This document shows positions 16,397-25,518 of a stretch of 28,801 nt of DNA, one piece after another (within the stretch, counting starts at the first letter, position 1; each line of letters starts with the position of its first letter). The translations under genes were made by a program, and so were the position numbers. This stretch comes from JAWKTM01 sp041399085 (lineage in GTDB: Bacteria; Planctomycetota; Planctomycetia; Pirellulales; Pirellulaceae): positions 1-28,801 of the forward strand of contig JAWKTM010000083.1 in assembly GCA_041399085.1 (NCBI GenBank). Direction: 5' to 3'. The notes under the pieces are model-generated. The model had not been told where the DNA came from and did no database searches. It was given only the letters and a program-made list of their open reading frames with translations.

Positions 16397-17881
16397 ATGA
16401 AGTGCCGTCTTATATCATGCCACCGTTCGGTTTCATGTTCGGGGATGGAATTGCGAGCCGCTGTCGTACGGGCGGCTCTCATAGCGATTTTATGTGTGGC
16501 CGTGTCGCCAGTGATGGCCAGCGATTGGGCTCGCTTTCGCGGCCCCAACGGCAGCGGTATCAGCCCGGATGATAAGGCCCCGCCGACGACTTGGAGCGAC
16601 ACGGAGAATCTCAAGTGGAAGCTGGAGTTGCCCGGTCCGGGGCTGAGCAGCCCGATTGTGGTGGGCGACCGCGTGTTTGTCACTTGTTGGTCGGGCTATG
16701 CCGTGGGCGGGCGAAACAGCGGGCAGCTTGAGGATTTGAAACGGCATTTGATCTGTGTGGATCGCAAGTCGGGTCAAGTAATGTGGAACAAGACGATCGA
16801 TCCGGTGTTGCCCGAAGAGCCGTTCCGTGGGATGTTCGCCGAGAATGGTTATGCTTCGCACACACCGGTTTCGGATGGCGAGCGGGTGTATGCGTTCTTT
16901 GGCAAGTCGGGCGTGCGGGCCTACGACTTGGAAGGCAAGGAACTGTGGAAGGCCAGCGTTGGCACGGCCGATGATCCTCGCGGCTGGGGCACGGCTTCCA
17001 GCCCGGTTCTCTATAAGAATCTATTGATTGTGCCAGCCACGATTGAGAGCCAGGCGTTGTTTGCTTTTGATAAATTGACCGGCGAACAGGTATGGCGGCA
17101 GGACGCCGATGGGTTTTCGAGCACTTGGGGCACTCCGGTATTGGTGGATGTGGACGATCGGCAGGAGTTGGTGATCGGCGTGCCGTATGAGATTTGGGGA
17201 TTGAATCCGGACAATGGCAAGCTGCGTTGGTATTGTGAGGCGATGGATACGGATTCTTATTGTTCGAGTGTGGTGGTGGCCGACGGAGTGATTTTTGGAG
17301 TCGAGGGGCGTAGTGGTGGTTCGGTGGCGGTTCGACCCGGCGGCACGGACGATGTGACGAAGACGCATGTGAAGTGGACCGGCCGCGATCGCAATCGGAT
17401 TGGTACGCCGGTGGTCGACGATGGCTTGATGTATTGGATCAGCGGCGGGATCGCGAATTGCGTGGATGCGACGACGGGCGAGTCGGTGTATCGCGAACGG
17501 CTGGCGACGGGCGGCAGCGGGGCGTCCAGCGACGGCGATTCGGAGCGCGGTGGCGGGCAGGCTCGGCCGGGCGGTCGTGCGAATGCGCCAGGCGGAGCTG
17601 GCCGTCCAGGGTTTGGAGGCGGGTTCGGCGGTGGTTTTGGCGGAGGTCGCGGCGGCGGGCAGGATTATTCGTCGGCGGTCGCGGCGGGCGGCAAGCTGTA
17701 TTTCGTGACTCGCGGCGGCGAGATGGTGGTGTTGCAAATGGGGCGCGAGTTTAAACAATTGGCGACAAACCGTTTCGCTTCGGAGTCCGGTGAGTTCAGC
17801 GCCACGCCGGCCGTTAGCGACGGCGAGTTGTTCGTTCGTTCGACGACGCATTTGTATTGCGTAGCGGAAAAGAGCGAGTGA
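16397..17881 (+). CDS. Secreted PQQ-type beta-propeller repeat protein
   Basis: A 494-residue exported protein with PQQ/BamB-like propeller blades and no dehydrogenase catalytic region. A signal peptide (VVRAALIAILCVAVSPVMAS) is followed by WARFRGPNGSGISPDDKAPP, the standard opening of planctomycete secreted propellers, then blade repeats such as HLICVDRKSGQVMWNKTI, VRAYDLEGKELWKASVG, LFAFDKLTGEQVWRQDA, IWGLNPDNGKLRWYCEA and IANCVDATTGESVYRERL. AGGAG lies 9 bases before the ATG; a second ATG at residue 17 would give a tighter signal peptide. Residues about 372-423 are a glycine-rich insertion (GGGFGGGFGGGRGGG) between the last blades. The family probably serves protein binding or polymer scaffolding outside the cytoplasm; the specific role is unknown. 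Confidence 0.88.
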   Translation: MKCRLISCHRSVSCSGMELRAAVVRAALIAILCVAVSPVMASDWARFRGPNGSGISPDDKAPPTTWSDTENLKWKLELPGPGLSSPIVVGDRVFVTCWSGYAVGGRNSGQLEDLKRHLICVDRKSGQVMWNKTIDPVLPEEPFRGMFAENGYASHTPVSDGERVYAFFGKSGVRAYDLEGKELWKASVGTADDPRGWGTASSPVLYKNLLIVPATIESQALFAFDKLTGEQVWRQDADGFSSTWGTPVLVDVDDRQELVIGVPYEIWGLNPDNGKLRWYCEAMDTDSYCSSVVVADGVIFGVEGRSGGSVAVRPGGTDDVTKTHVKWTGRDRNRIGTPVVDDGLMYWISGGIANCVDATTGESVYRERLATGGSGASSDGDSERGGGQARPGGRANAPGGAGRPGFGGGFGGGFGGGRGGGQDYSSAVAAGGKLYFVTRGGEMVVLQMGREFKQLATNRFASESGEFSATPAVSDGELFVRSTTHLYCVAEKSE

Positions 17882-17911
17882 TCGGCTCGGCGGGTGGTTC
17901 GTTTTCTCGTA

Positions 17912-17967
17912 GGCGGCTCGGCAGGAGCCTCGGTCTCCCGTGGGTTGACAAGAGCCTCGTTCTCCCG
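17912..17967. repeat. Two hairpin repeats related to those at 4946-5051
   Basis: GGCTCGGCAGGAGCCTCGGT followed by CTCCCG, then a shorter CAAGAGCCTCGTTCTCCCGA copy, of the same GGGAGC-loop-CTCCC type as the array behind oppF. They start about 30 bases after the PQQ-propeller stop and precede the DUF485 gene by about 85 bases. Confidence 0.7.
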
Positions 17968-18052
17968 ACGTTTTACTTAGCCACTGGAAATCGGCGGGCA
18001 TTGCGGTTATCAAGGGTGACTTGCTTTTTACTCGTCACGAAGGGATATCCGC

Positions 18053-18355
18053 ATGGTGGGAATGGACCATAAACCGGCTTCCGCCGAGGTACACGATCCG
18101 GCAACGTCGGCTCGGAACGCTCGGATCGGGCTGATGTTGTTCGCCGTTTATCTGTCGTTGTACGGCGGCTTCGTCGGCGTTAACGCGTTCGCTCCGCAGC
18201 GAATGGAGCAAATCGTGTGGGGCGGATTGAACGTGGCCGTGTTGTACGGATTCGCGTTGATCCTGTCGGCGTTCGTCCTGTCGCTGGTCTACGGCTGGTT
18301 GGTGCGGAATCCGGTCGGCGGCGGTTCCCGAGATGGAAAGGGGGCCGGACAATGA
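18053..18355 (+). CDS. DUF485 (YjcH-like) small membrane protein
   Basis: A 100-residue protein with two hydrophobic segments (IGLMLFAVYLSLYGGFVGVN and GGLNVAVLYGFALILSAFVL) characteristic of DUF485, the small partner typically encoded directly before ActP-type acetate/solute symporters. AAGGGA lies about 8 bases before the ATG; a second ATG three codons in is a possible alternative start. The stop overlaps the symporter start as ATGA, so translation of the two is coupled. Expected location is the inner membrane, where it probably assists or stabilises the symporter. Confidence 0.9.
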   Translation: MVGMDHKPASAEVHDPATSARNARIGLMLFAVYLSLYGGFVGVNAFAPQRMEQIVWGGLNVAVLYGFALILSAFVLSLVYGWLVRNPVGGGSRDGKGAGQ

Positions 18356-20142
18356 TTTACGATCCGAATTGGGGCGCGTTGGCGGTATTCGCCGTGATCG
18401 TGGGCTTCACGCTGGCGTTTAGCTTCTATCTAGGTTCGCGAGCTCGTTCGGCCAGCGGTTTCTTTGCTGCGGGGGGCGGAATCCATTGGTTTGTGAACGG
18501 AGTGGCTTTTGCCGGCGATTATCTTTCGGCCGCGTCGTTCTTAGGCATTTGCGGCATGATCGCGTTCTATGGCTACGATGGGTTCTTATACTCCATTGGT
18601 TATTTGGCGGGCTGGATCGTGGCGCTATTAGTCGTAGCCGAGCCGCTGAAACGGATGGGGCGTTATACATTTGCCGATGCGTTGAATAGCCAGTTTCAAT
18701 CACGCGGCATCAATTTGGCGGTGGCGCTCAGTACTTTGGCCGTCAGCATCTTCTACTTGATTCCACAAATGGTCGGCGCCGGCGTGTTGGTGAAGCCATT
18801 GTTTGGCTTGCCACAATGGGTCGGCGTGGTGATGGTGGGCGCGGTGGTGATTCTGATTGTGGTGACGGCCGGAATGGTCAGCACCACGTATGTGCAGTTT
18901 CTGAAAGGGAGTCTGCTGGTCGTTTTCACCGCGGTGTTGGTCGTGTTGATTCTGCAACGTGGATTCACCGAGGTGGACCCGAACGATCCTACCGTTCGAC
19001 CGCTGCAACCGCAGACGCTTACGAAAACCGCGGACGGCAGGAAGTTAATCGACGGCGAACTCCAGGGAAAACGCGAGGGAGAACACGACTTTCGCACCAT
19101 CGGGCATGTGTTGGATTTGCCGGGCGAAGAGAAAAGCACCGGGCCGCTGGGGCCGCTGGAGTTTTTCTCGGTGTTGCAGAATAGCGAAGTAATCTTGTGG
19201 AAAGCCGGCGCGGAGCAGGTTGACGAAAACGGCGATCGCACGATTGTGTACACGCCGCAACCGACGCCGGGCAATGAGATATTGAGGCCCGGCAACTACC
19301 CATCGTTCAAGGGCATTCGCAGCGACCGATTCCTGGACAAGCTGAACTTCGTGTCATTGATGTTGGCATTATTCTGCGGCACGGCTTCGCTGCCTCATAT
19401 TCTCATTCGTTATTACACCGTGAAGGATCAGGCCAGCGCTCGTAAGAGCACGATTGTGGGCATTGCCAGCATTGGGTTCTTTTATATTTTGACGCTGTAT
19501 CTAGGTTTGGGGGCGATGACCAGCGGCGCGATGGATGTGACGGATACCAATATGGCGGCGCCGTTGCTGGCTCGCAGCTTCAGCCCCTCGTTGTTCGCGA
19601 TCGTGTCGGCGATCGCTTTCACGACGGTGTTGGGGACCGTGAGCGGTTTGATTATCGCGGCCAGTGGCGCGGTCGTGCATGATTTGATGGCCAGCTATTT
19701 TCAGATTGATATGCATGAGCACAACAAAGTTCGCGTTGCCAAAATCGCGTCGGTTGGCATCGGTGCCGTGGCCATTGTGTTGGGGATTTTGTTTGCCGAG
19801 ATGAACGTGAATTATCTGGTGGGTTGGGCGTTCAGCGTCGCGGCTTCGGCGAACCTGCCGGCGCTGGTCATGTTGTTGTTTTGGAAAGGCACGACGAAGC
19901 AGGGGATCACGGCCGCGGTGTTGGTCGGGATGGTCAGTTCGTTGGGTTGGATTCTGTTAAGCGGCGACACTTATAAAGCGGTCTATCACTTGGACCCAGC
20001 CGACGCGATTGTGCCGTTCAGCCAACCCGGCATCGTCACGATTCCATTGGGCTTTTTGACGTTGATCGTGGTTTCGCTGATGACGAAGAGTGGTCGCGCG
20101 GATCGCAGTGAGTCGGCCGAGGCGCTCGTGGCCAGCAATTGA
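18352..20142 (+). CDS. Sodium:solute symporter (ActP-like, SSS family)
   Basis: A 596-residue multi-pass transporter of the SSS family, most like acetate permease ActP: SASGFFAAGGGIHWFVNGVA, FAGDYLSAASFLGICGMIAF, YGYDGFLYSIGYLAGW, LFCGTASLPHILIRYYTVKD and GTVSGLIIAASGAVVHDLMA match conserved SSS segments. It likely imports a small monocarboxylate with sodium. Start ATG 18352 follows from the ATGA overlap with the DUF485 gene. Residues about 203-332 form a hydrophilic segment between membrane helices that is clearly longer than in ActP (549 residues), which accounts for the extra length. No acetyl-CoA synthetase gene is nearby, so the substrate is inferred from similarity only. Confidence 0.92.
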   Translation: MIYDPNWGALAVFAVIVGFTLAFSFYLGSRARSASGFFAAGGGIHWFVNGVAFAGDYLSAASFLGICGMIAFYGYDGFLYSIGYLAGWIVALLVVAEPLKRMGRYTFADALNSQFQSRGINLAVALSTLAVSIFYLIPQMVGAGVLVKPLFGLPQWVGVVMVGAVVILIVVTAGMVSTTYVQFLKGSLLVVFTAVLVVLILQRGFTEVDPNDPTVRPLQPQTLTKTADGRKLIDGELQGKREGEHDFRTIGHVLDLPGEEKSTGPLGPLEFFSVLQNSEVILWKAGAEQVDENGDRTIVYTPQPTPGNEILRPGNYPSFKGIRSDRFLDKLNFVSLMLALFCGTASLPHILIRYYTVKDQASARKSTIVGIASIGFFYILTLYLGLGAMTSGAMDVTDTNMAAPLLARSFSPSLFAIVSAIAFTTVLGTVSGLIIAASGAVVHDLMASYFQIDMHEHNKVRVAKIASVGIGAVAIVLGILFAEMNVNYLVGWAFSVAASANLPALVMLLFWKGTTKQGITAAVLVGMVSSLGWILLSGDTYKAVYHLDPADAIVPFSQPGIVTIPLGFLTLIVVSLMTKSGRADRSESAEALVASN

Positions 20143-20233
20143 CACGTTGGGGCGACCGCACGAAACTACGGCGGTCGCGGTCGGTTGAACGACTGGCGAA
20201 CGAGTCGCTTTACCCACTTCATCTAATCACGGC

Positions 20234-21487
20234 ATGTCGGATACCGAGCACGAAATGGCGACGCAATCGGAACTGGATGGCCCGGTTGTCGAACCAACCG
20301 AATCGGCCGTCAAATTGGATGGATTGCGCGTCGGCTTCGTCGGCAAACTGGGCGGCGTGACGAAACGCGAAGCTCAGCAGTTGATTCGCGAGCATGGCGG
20401 GACGCCGGTCGACCCGAGTCGCGAAGAGGCGGATTGGATTGTGATCGGCGCGGACGAATTGCCGCTGGCTGATCCGGAAACGCTGTTGACCGCCGACATG
20501 CGCGAGGCGGCCGCGACTGGCTCGCTGGAGATTATCAGCGAGACGCAGCTTTGGCAGCGGTTGGGCGAGATGGACGGCGACTCGCCCGCCAAGCGGCTGT
20601 ACACGCCGGCGATGTTGGCGGATTTGTTACAAGTGCCGCTGGCCACAATCCGGCAGTGGTGCCGTCGCAAATTAATCGTGCCGACCAAGACGGTGCATCG
20701 GTTGCCGTACTTCGATTTCCAAGAGGTGGCGACGGCGCGGCAGTTGGCGGCAATGTTGGCGGCCGGCGCTTCGGCCGCCATGATCGAACGCCGCTTGGCC
20801 GAGCTTTCGCGGTATCTGCCCGAGGTCGAGCGACCGTTGGCCCAACTGCCAATCATTGTCGAAGGCCAGCGGTGGTTGCTGCGCGAGGGCGAGTTGTTGG
20901 TCGAACCCAGCGGCCAACGGCGAATCGACTTCGATGCGATCGAAAAGGGAAACCTCTCGGAATTGGCGGAGGACGAAGCGGCGGGCGAGACATTGAAGTT
21001 CGAGCAACTGCCGCCGCCACACGAGCTGGATCCGCTGGAAATGCTGGATTTTGCAACCAGCTTGGAAGAATTGGGGCGTATGGAGGAAGCGGCGGACTGG
21101 TATCGCGCGGCGATGGCGGCGGGCGGGCCGCAGCCCGAAGTGTGTTTTCAATTGGCCGAGTTGTTGTATCGGTTGGGTGATACGTCGGCAGCCCGCGAAC
21201 GCTATTACATGGCGATTGAGATGGACGAAGATTTCGTCGAGGCGCGGGCCAATCTGGGTTGTGTGTTGGCCGAGACGGGGCAACTGGAGTTGGCCGTCGC
21301 GGCGTTCGAGGGAGCTTTGGCTTTTCACCCCGATTATCCTGACGTGCATTATCACATGGCCCGCGCGCTGGACGATCTGGAACGTTTGGAAGAAGCCGAA
21401 CGACACTGGCGCGAGTTCTTGGAATTGGCTCCCGAAAGTCCGTGGGCCGATGAAGCTCGCGATCGGCTGGGCATCATCGAAACGTAA
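20234..21487 (+). CDS. BRCT-MerR-TPR multidomain protein
   Basis: A 417-residue cytoplasmic protein with three recognisable parts. Residues about 27-112 look like a BRCT domain (LDGLRVGFVGKLGGVTKREA, then GG and ADWIVIGADELPLAD), as in DNA ligase. Residues about 120-190 resemble a MerR-type winged helix (LYTPAMLADLLQVPLATIRQ, then W and PYFDFQEVATARQLAAML). Residues about 265-410 are TPR repeats (LEELGRMEEAADWYRAAM, LLYRLGDTSAARERYYMAIE, VLAETGQLELAVAAFEGALA). The plan suggests a DNA- or protein-binding regulator that recruits partners via TPRs; no enzymatic motif is visible. It stands 91 bp after the symporter on the same strand. The individual domains are fairly clear by eye; the combined function is unknown. 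Confidence 0.82.
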   Translation: MSDTEHEMATQSELDGPVVEPTESAVKLDGLRVGFVGKLGGVTKREAQQLIREHGGTPVDPSREEADWIVIGADELPLADPETLLTADMREAAATGSLEIISETQLWQRLGEMDGDSPAKRLYTPAMLADLLQVPLATIRQWCRRKLIVPTKTVHRLPYFDFQEVATARQLAAMLAAGASAAMIERRLAELSRYLPEVERPLAQLPIIVEGQRWLLREGELLVEPSGQRRIDFDAIEKGNLSELAEDEAAGETLKFEQLPPPHELDPLEMLDFATSLEELGRMEEAADWYRAAMAAGGPQPEVCFQLAELLYRLGDTSAARERYYMAIEMDEDFVEARANLGCVLAETGQLELAVAAFEGALAFHPDYPDVHYHMARALDDLERLEEAERHWREFLELAPESPWADEARDRLGIIET

Positions 21488-21640
21488 TCTGCCTGTGCAA
21501 AAATGCTCCGCCGACTGGTTTTTCGGAAACGTCGGTGACACAATGCACGCTCGACGTTCGTCCACACTTACGGCCGTGGACGCATTCTTATGGTTGTCCC
21601 CGGTAAGTCGACCTTGTTTGCCAATGGGAGTGATGTTGTT

Positions 21641-23203
21641 ATGAGCATCGGTTGTCATCACACGCGCGGTAAGTTTGCCCCACATCTGTTCGCCCAAGGC
21701 GTCGCTTCTTTTCGTCAATTCGGCTTCGCGACTTGGATACTGCTGTTGGGCGTATCGGCCGTGGCGGCGGAACCCGTCGATTTGTTTTCCAATCAAGTCA
21801 AGCTGGGCGATGGATTTGTGCGCATCGCGTGTTGGAATATGCAGCATTTGGAAGTGAAAGAGGAGGCGCGCGATTGGTTGCCGGGCGATTCGCTGGAGGA
21901 AGATTACGCCAGTTTGATCGGATCGTTCGCCCAAGCGATCGACGATCTGGACTTGCACGTGGTGATGGTTGTCGAGCATCAGCCGCGCATGGGCGAGCCC
22001 GATCGATTGGGACAGTTATGTGAGCAACTCAACACGCTTCATCCATCCACAAACGGCGGCGATCCGGTTTGGCAGGTTCATCAGTCTCACATTCAATACG
22101 ATGATCCCACCGACCCGTTTGGTAATCTCCAGTTTGGTGTGTTATGGCAGACAACACGTGCTCGTGTCCATGCCGACGGCATCGCATTATTGGAAGAATT
22201 GCGTCAACCTCGTGACGGCGAGAACCGGCTGCGGAATCGCGAGCAGCGGGCCCCGTGGTTAGTGCCGATCACGGCGGGCAGTTTGCGACTGGACTTGATT
22301 GCCCTTCACTTGAAATCGGGCGGGACGACGCCGCAGGCCGCTGAAGTGGGGTCGCTAAGCGATTATCTGCGTCGTCGCTTGAACAGCACCTCGCCAACGC
22401 ATCTTGTGGTCTTAGGCGACTGGAACATTCGTCCGGACGACGCCTCGGGGCGTTCGCGTTTGCGGCGACTTCAAGTTCCGCAAGGATCGTCGAACTTGAT
22501 GCGAATTCTGACGGTCGAAGCGCTTGCCCCGTCGCTGGATGAATGGACGGCCTTGGGAGAGTTTCGCTCCGACAGCCCGTTGGCCAAACTGGTTCCGTTC
22601 ACACACTTTAATGAGAATCCGCAATACCTGACAATCGACAATATGTTAGATCATATTGCCATTTCACATACCTTGGATGAAACATTCGATCACCCGCTGC
22701 AAGTCCGTTTAGCGGATGGTCGCTCGGATATCCGACAGGGGATCGAGATCGCGCGCCCGATGGTGCCGGAAGCGGATTTCGTGAAAGTGACCGACCATTT
22801 GCCGGTAATCCTGACACTGCGAACGACGGGCGCGCCAACGTCGCCGCCCATCGAGCGTCGGTCGCCGGTGCGAATCGTGGAAGCCGTGCCGAATCCAACC
22901 GGCCCCGATGCGGACTTGGAAGAAGTCACCATACATAACTTCAGTCGCCAAGCAGTTTCGCTCGCAGGTTGGAAGATAGGTGACAGCACATCAGGAAACT
23001 TCTGGGAGTTGGACCCCCAGCAGTTCCACGATCCCGAAACGCTAGAGCCGGGACAGCGAGCAACGATTCGCCGCCGAGGCCGCCCGATGTCGTTGAACAA
23101 TCAGGACGGCGATGTGATTCGGCTGCTCGATCGCGACGGCGCGGTTATCGACATTCGCGTTTATGATAGCGCCACGAGTGGTCAGCGACTGCAGTTTGAT
23201 TAA
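21641..23203 (+). CDS. Secreted endonuclease/exonuclease/phosphatase protein with lamin-tail domain
   Basis: A 520-residue predicted exported phosphodiesterase/nuclease of the EEP (DNase I-like) superfamily. It has a signal segment (FGFATWILLLGVSAVAAEP), RIACWNMQHL (Asn66), VVMVVEHQ (metal-binding Glu), LDLIALHLKSGG (catalytic His), LVVLGDWNIRPDD (Asp and Asn) and KVTDHLPVIL (Asp-His pair). From about residue 405, SPVRIVEAVPNPTGPDADLE followed by VTIHNFSRQAVSLAGWKIGD marks a C-terminal lamin-tail (LTD) domain, often paired with secreted nucleases. I start at ATG 21641, preceded by GGGAG about 10 bases upstream; an ATG 51 bases earlier is possible. It may degrade extracellular nucleic acid or phospholipid headgroups. 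It converges on the sulfatase with a gap of 14 bp. Confidence 0.87.
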   Translation: MSIGCHHTRGKFAPHLFAQGVASFRQFGFATWILLLGVSAVAAEPVDLFSNQVKLGDGFVRIACWNMQHLEVKEEARDWLPGDSLEEDYASLIGSFAQAIDDLDLHVVMVVEHQPRMGEPDRLGQLCEQLNTLHPSTNGGDPVWQVHQSHIQYDDPTDPFGNLQFGVLWQTTRARVHADGIALLEELRQPRDGENRLRNREQRAPWLVPITAGSLRLDLIALHLKSGGTTPQAAEVGSLSDYLRRRLNSTSPTHLVVLGDWNIRPDDASGRSRLRRLQVPQGSSNLMRILTVEALAPSLDEWTALGEFRSDSPLAKLVPFTHFNENPQYLTIDNMLDHIAISHTLDETFDHPLQVRLADGRSDIRQGIEIARPMVPEADFVKVTDHLPVILTLRTTGAPTSPPIERRSPVRIVEAVPNPTGPDADLEEVTIHNFSRQAVSLAGWKIGDSTSGNFWELDPQQFHDPETLEPGQRATIRRRGRPMSLNNQDGDVIRLLDRDGAVIDIRVYDSATSGQRLQFD

Positions 23204-23217
23204 ACCGCAAATCGCAC

Positions 23218-24638
23218 TCACAGTTCCAACTGGGATGGCGCCGGCTTTAGTTTGCTCTGGTGGCGTTCGACGATTTCGCGAGCCTGCTCGATGACTTCGG
23301 GATGCTGGCCGGCCACGTTAAACTTCTCGCCCGGATCCTCCTCCAGATTGAAGACCAATGGTGATTCAGGCGATCGGTTCGGCAGCCTTCGGGGCCATAG
23401 GCATCCTGCGTCATATAGTGGACTTTGAACGGTCCGACACGAACGGCCATCAAGTTATAGGCGCGATAGTAGAACAACGCTTCGCGGGAATTCTTATTTT
23501 TGCCATGAAGTAGCGGCGTCAAATCATGGGAATCGAGTTCGCGATCGGTTGGCAGATCGATGCCTGCAAGTTGATGGAACGTCGCGAACAGATCCATCGT
23601 ACTGGCTGGTTCGCGACAAACCGAACCCGCCGGCACATGGCCCGGCCACCAAGCCAGCGTTGGCTCGCGCATGCCGCCTTCCCAGGTGCTTCCCTTGCCG
23701 TCGCGCAACAATCCAGCCGAACCTCCCTGTTGATCGAAAATCAACCACGGGCCATTGTCGCTGGTAAAGAACACCAGCGTTTGCTCATCTAAATGAAGTT
23801 CGCGCAGGGTTTCCAGAACTTGGCCCACGCTCCAGTCGATCTCTTCGATCACATCACCGAACAAGCCGCGCCGGCTGCGATTCGCAAAATCCGAAGAACG
23901 GAACAGCGGAACGTGCGGCATGCTATGTGGGAGATACAGAAAGAAGGGCTGATCTTTTTTGTCTCGGATGAATTGAACGGCCGCTTCCGTATAACGACGC
24001 GTAATCGTGGTTTGATCGGCGGGCCGTTCCACGGTTACCACTGCGTCCGCCGTGCCTCGCAGCAGAGGCACATTCCAATACTCGACTTTCGGATCCCAAA
24101 ACGCTTCACGACCCTTCGGTCCCACATCATTCAGGCGATCCATGTCATTTGAATAAGGTATGCCGAAATACTGATCGAAACCGTGGTTCGTGGGCAAGAA
24201 CTGTGGCAGATGCCCCAAGTGCCATTTGCCGACACAAGCCGTGGCGTAGCCTTTGGATTTTAGCGCCTCGGCAATCGTGATTTCCTCGGCTGGCAATCCC
24301 CCTTTGGAATTGGGGAACAGCACGCGTCGCTTCAAGCTGCACATCCCGTTTCGTAGCGGCAGTCGGCCGGTCATCAGCGCCGCTCGGCTGGGCGTACAAA
24401 CCGGCGCGGCGGAATAGAACTGAGTAAACTTCATCCCTTCCGCCGCCATGCGATCTAGATTCGGCGTGTTGATGGTGGGATTTCCGAAACAAGCTAAATC
24501 CCCGTAGCCCAGGTCATCACAGAAAATGACCACGAAATTCGGCGGTCGTTGGGTGTCGTCCGCACATGTCGGATTCGCGTGCGAGAGGAGGGAAAGCGTG
24601 CATGTTGCCGCGACACAGCAGAAAAACAATTGTCTCAT
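23218..24638 (-). CDS. Secreted arylsulfatase (frameshift near the C-terminus)
   Basis: Exported formylglycine-type sulfatase of about 472 residues after correction. It has signal peptide MRQLFFCCVAATCTLSLLSH with cleavage near TCADD, metal-site VVIFCDDLGYGD (Asp41, Asp42), the formylglycine motif VCTPSRAALMTGR (Cys81), VGKWHLGH, and the second metal site FFTSDNGPW. The pattern resembles arylsulfatase A-type S1 sulfatases acting on sulfated polysaccharides. After YMTQDAYGPEG the frame must change near 23383-23385 to read PESPLVFNLEEDPGEKFNVA and a normal C-terminus ending at the TGA at 23218; uncorrected, the tail is Arg/Ser-rich nonsense ending at 23247. The ATG overlaps the stop of the upstream SDR gene as ATGA. 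Activation would need a formylglycine-generating enzyme or anSME, not in this window. Confidence 0.9.
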
Positions 24639-25456
24639 GGTGTGTGTTCCTTGGTCTTCTTGGACAAAATCCAGTCGCCCCAAGCGGGCCATAGTTGTGA
24701 GATGGCGAACAGCCAGCGGGCTTTGGCGGGGACTACCAGTTCCGGCTGGCGTCGCTCGCAAGCTCGCAGAATTTCGGCCGCCAGCTTTTCCGGGGCAATA
24801 CGTTTTAGTTTGACTCCGCCGCCGGGTTGCTTTGCCGACTCGGGAAGTCCCGCCGCGGCCGAATCGTAACGGTTTCCAGCGTCGGGTCGTTCGATGGGCC
24901 CTGGACAAACCAGAAGCACGTGCAACCCGTGGTCTGACAGCTCAAGGCGAAGTTGATGTGTGTATGCCGCGACCGCAAACTTGCTGACGGGGTACGCGCC
25001 CAAATAGCGTGAGGCTTGCTTGGCCGCCAACGAACCGATGTTGACCAAGTGGCCGCGCGATTGCAACAACATTTCGGCGGCGGCGCGGGTGCAATGTACC
25101 ACCGACAGAAAATTCACGTCCAACAGCTCGGCGAAATCGTCAACCGTTGTGTCTAGCACCGCGCCTCGCGACGACCGGCCGGCGTTGTTTACCAGGACAT
25201 CGAGCTGCCCGAACTGATCGTGGACTTGCGCGAAAAGAGACTCGACGTCGCATTGCTGGGTGACGTCTGCCGCTATTCCGACAGGCCGTTTGTCGACGTT
25301 GGTTGCGAGATTGTCCGCCGCGTGACGAAGCCGCTCCGCGTCGCGGCCGACCATCACAACTTGTGATCCGGCTCGCGCGAATCGTTCGGCTATCGCCAAT
25401 CCCAGTCCGGCGGAACCGCCCGTTACGACCACAACCTTTTCGCCCCAAGGCGCCAT
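24635..25456 (-). CDS. Short-chain dehydrogenase/reductase (SDR)
   Basis: A 273-residue classical SDR oxidoreductase. NAD(P)-binding TGGSAGLG (residues 12-19), the VLVNNAG motif (88-93), and the catalytic set Ser142, Tyr155 and Lys159 (IGSLAAKQASRYLGAYPVSK) are all present. An Arg at GRD after the second strand hints at NADP preference, which is inference. The C-terminal part (PAKARWLFAISQLWPAWGDW) has the hydrophobic, possibly membrane-touching helix common in DHRS7-like SDRs. The start is ATG 25456. The stop overlaps the sulfatase ATG (ATGA), so the two form a translationally coupled pair, a rather unexpected partnership. The substrate is unknown. Confidence 0.9.
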   Translation of the reverse strand: MAPWGEKVVVVTGGSAGLGLAIAERFARAGSQVVMVGRDAERLRHAADNLATNVDKRPVGIAADVTQQCDVESLFAQVHDQFGQLDVLVNNAGRSSRGAVLDTTVDDFAELLDVNFLSVVHCTRAAAEMLLQSRGHLVNIGSLAAKQASRYLGAYPVSKFAVAAYTHQLRLELSDHGLHVLLVCPGPIERPDAGNRYDSAAAGLPESAKQPGGGVKLKRIAPEKLAAEILRACERRQPELVVPAKARWLFAISQLWPAWGDWILSKKTKEHTP

Positions 25457-25518
25457 GCGAACAACCTTTTCACAGCCTGCGATTCGGTAAATCTATTGTG
25501 AGCAGAAACATGTGAGAT

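Noticed and set aside
20672..21979. A 435-residue minus-strand reading frame
   Set aside because: It lies antisense to the BRCT-MerR-TPR and EEP genes and its translation has no domain-like features; it is a G+C-driven shadow frame.
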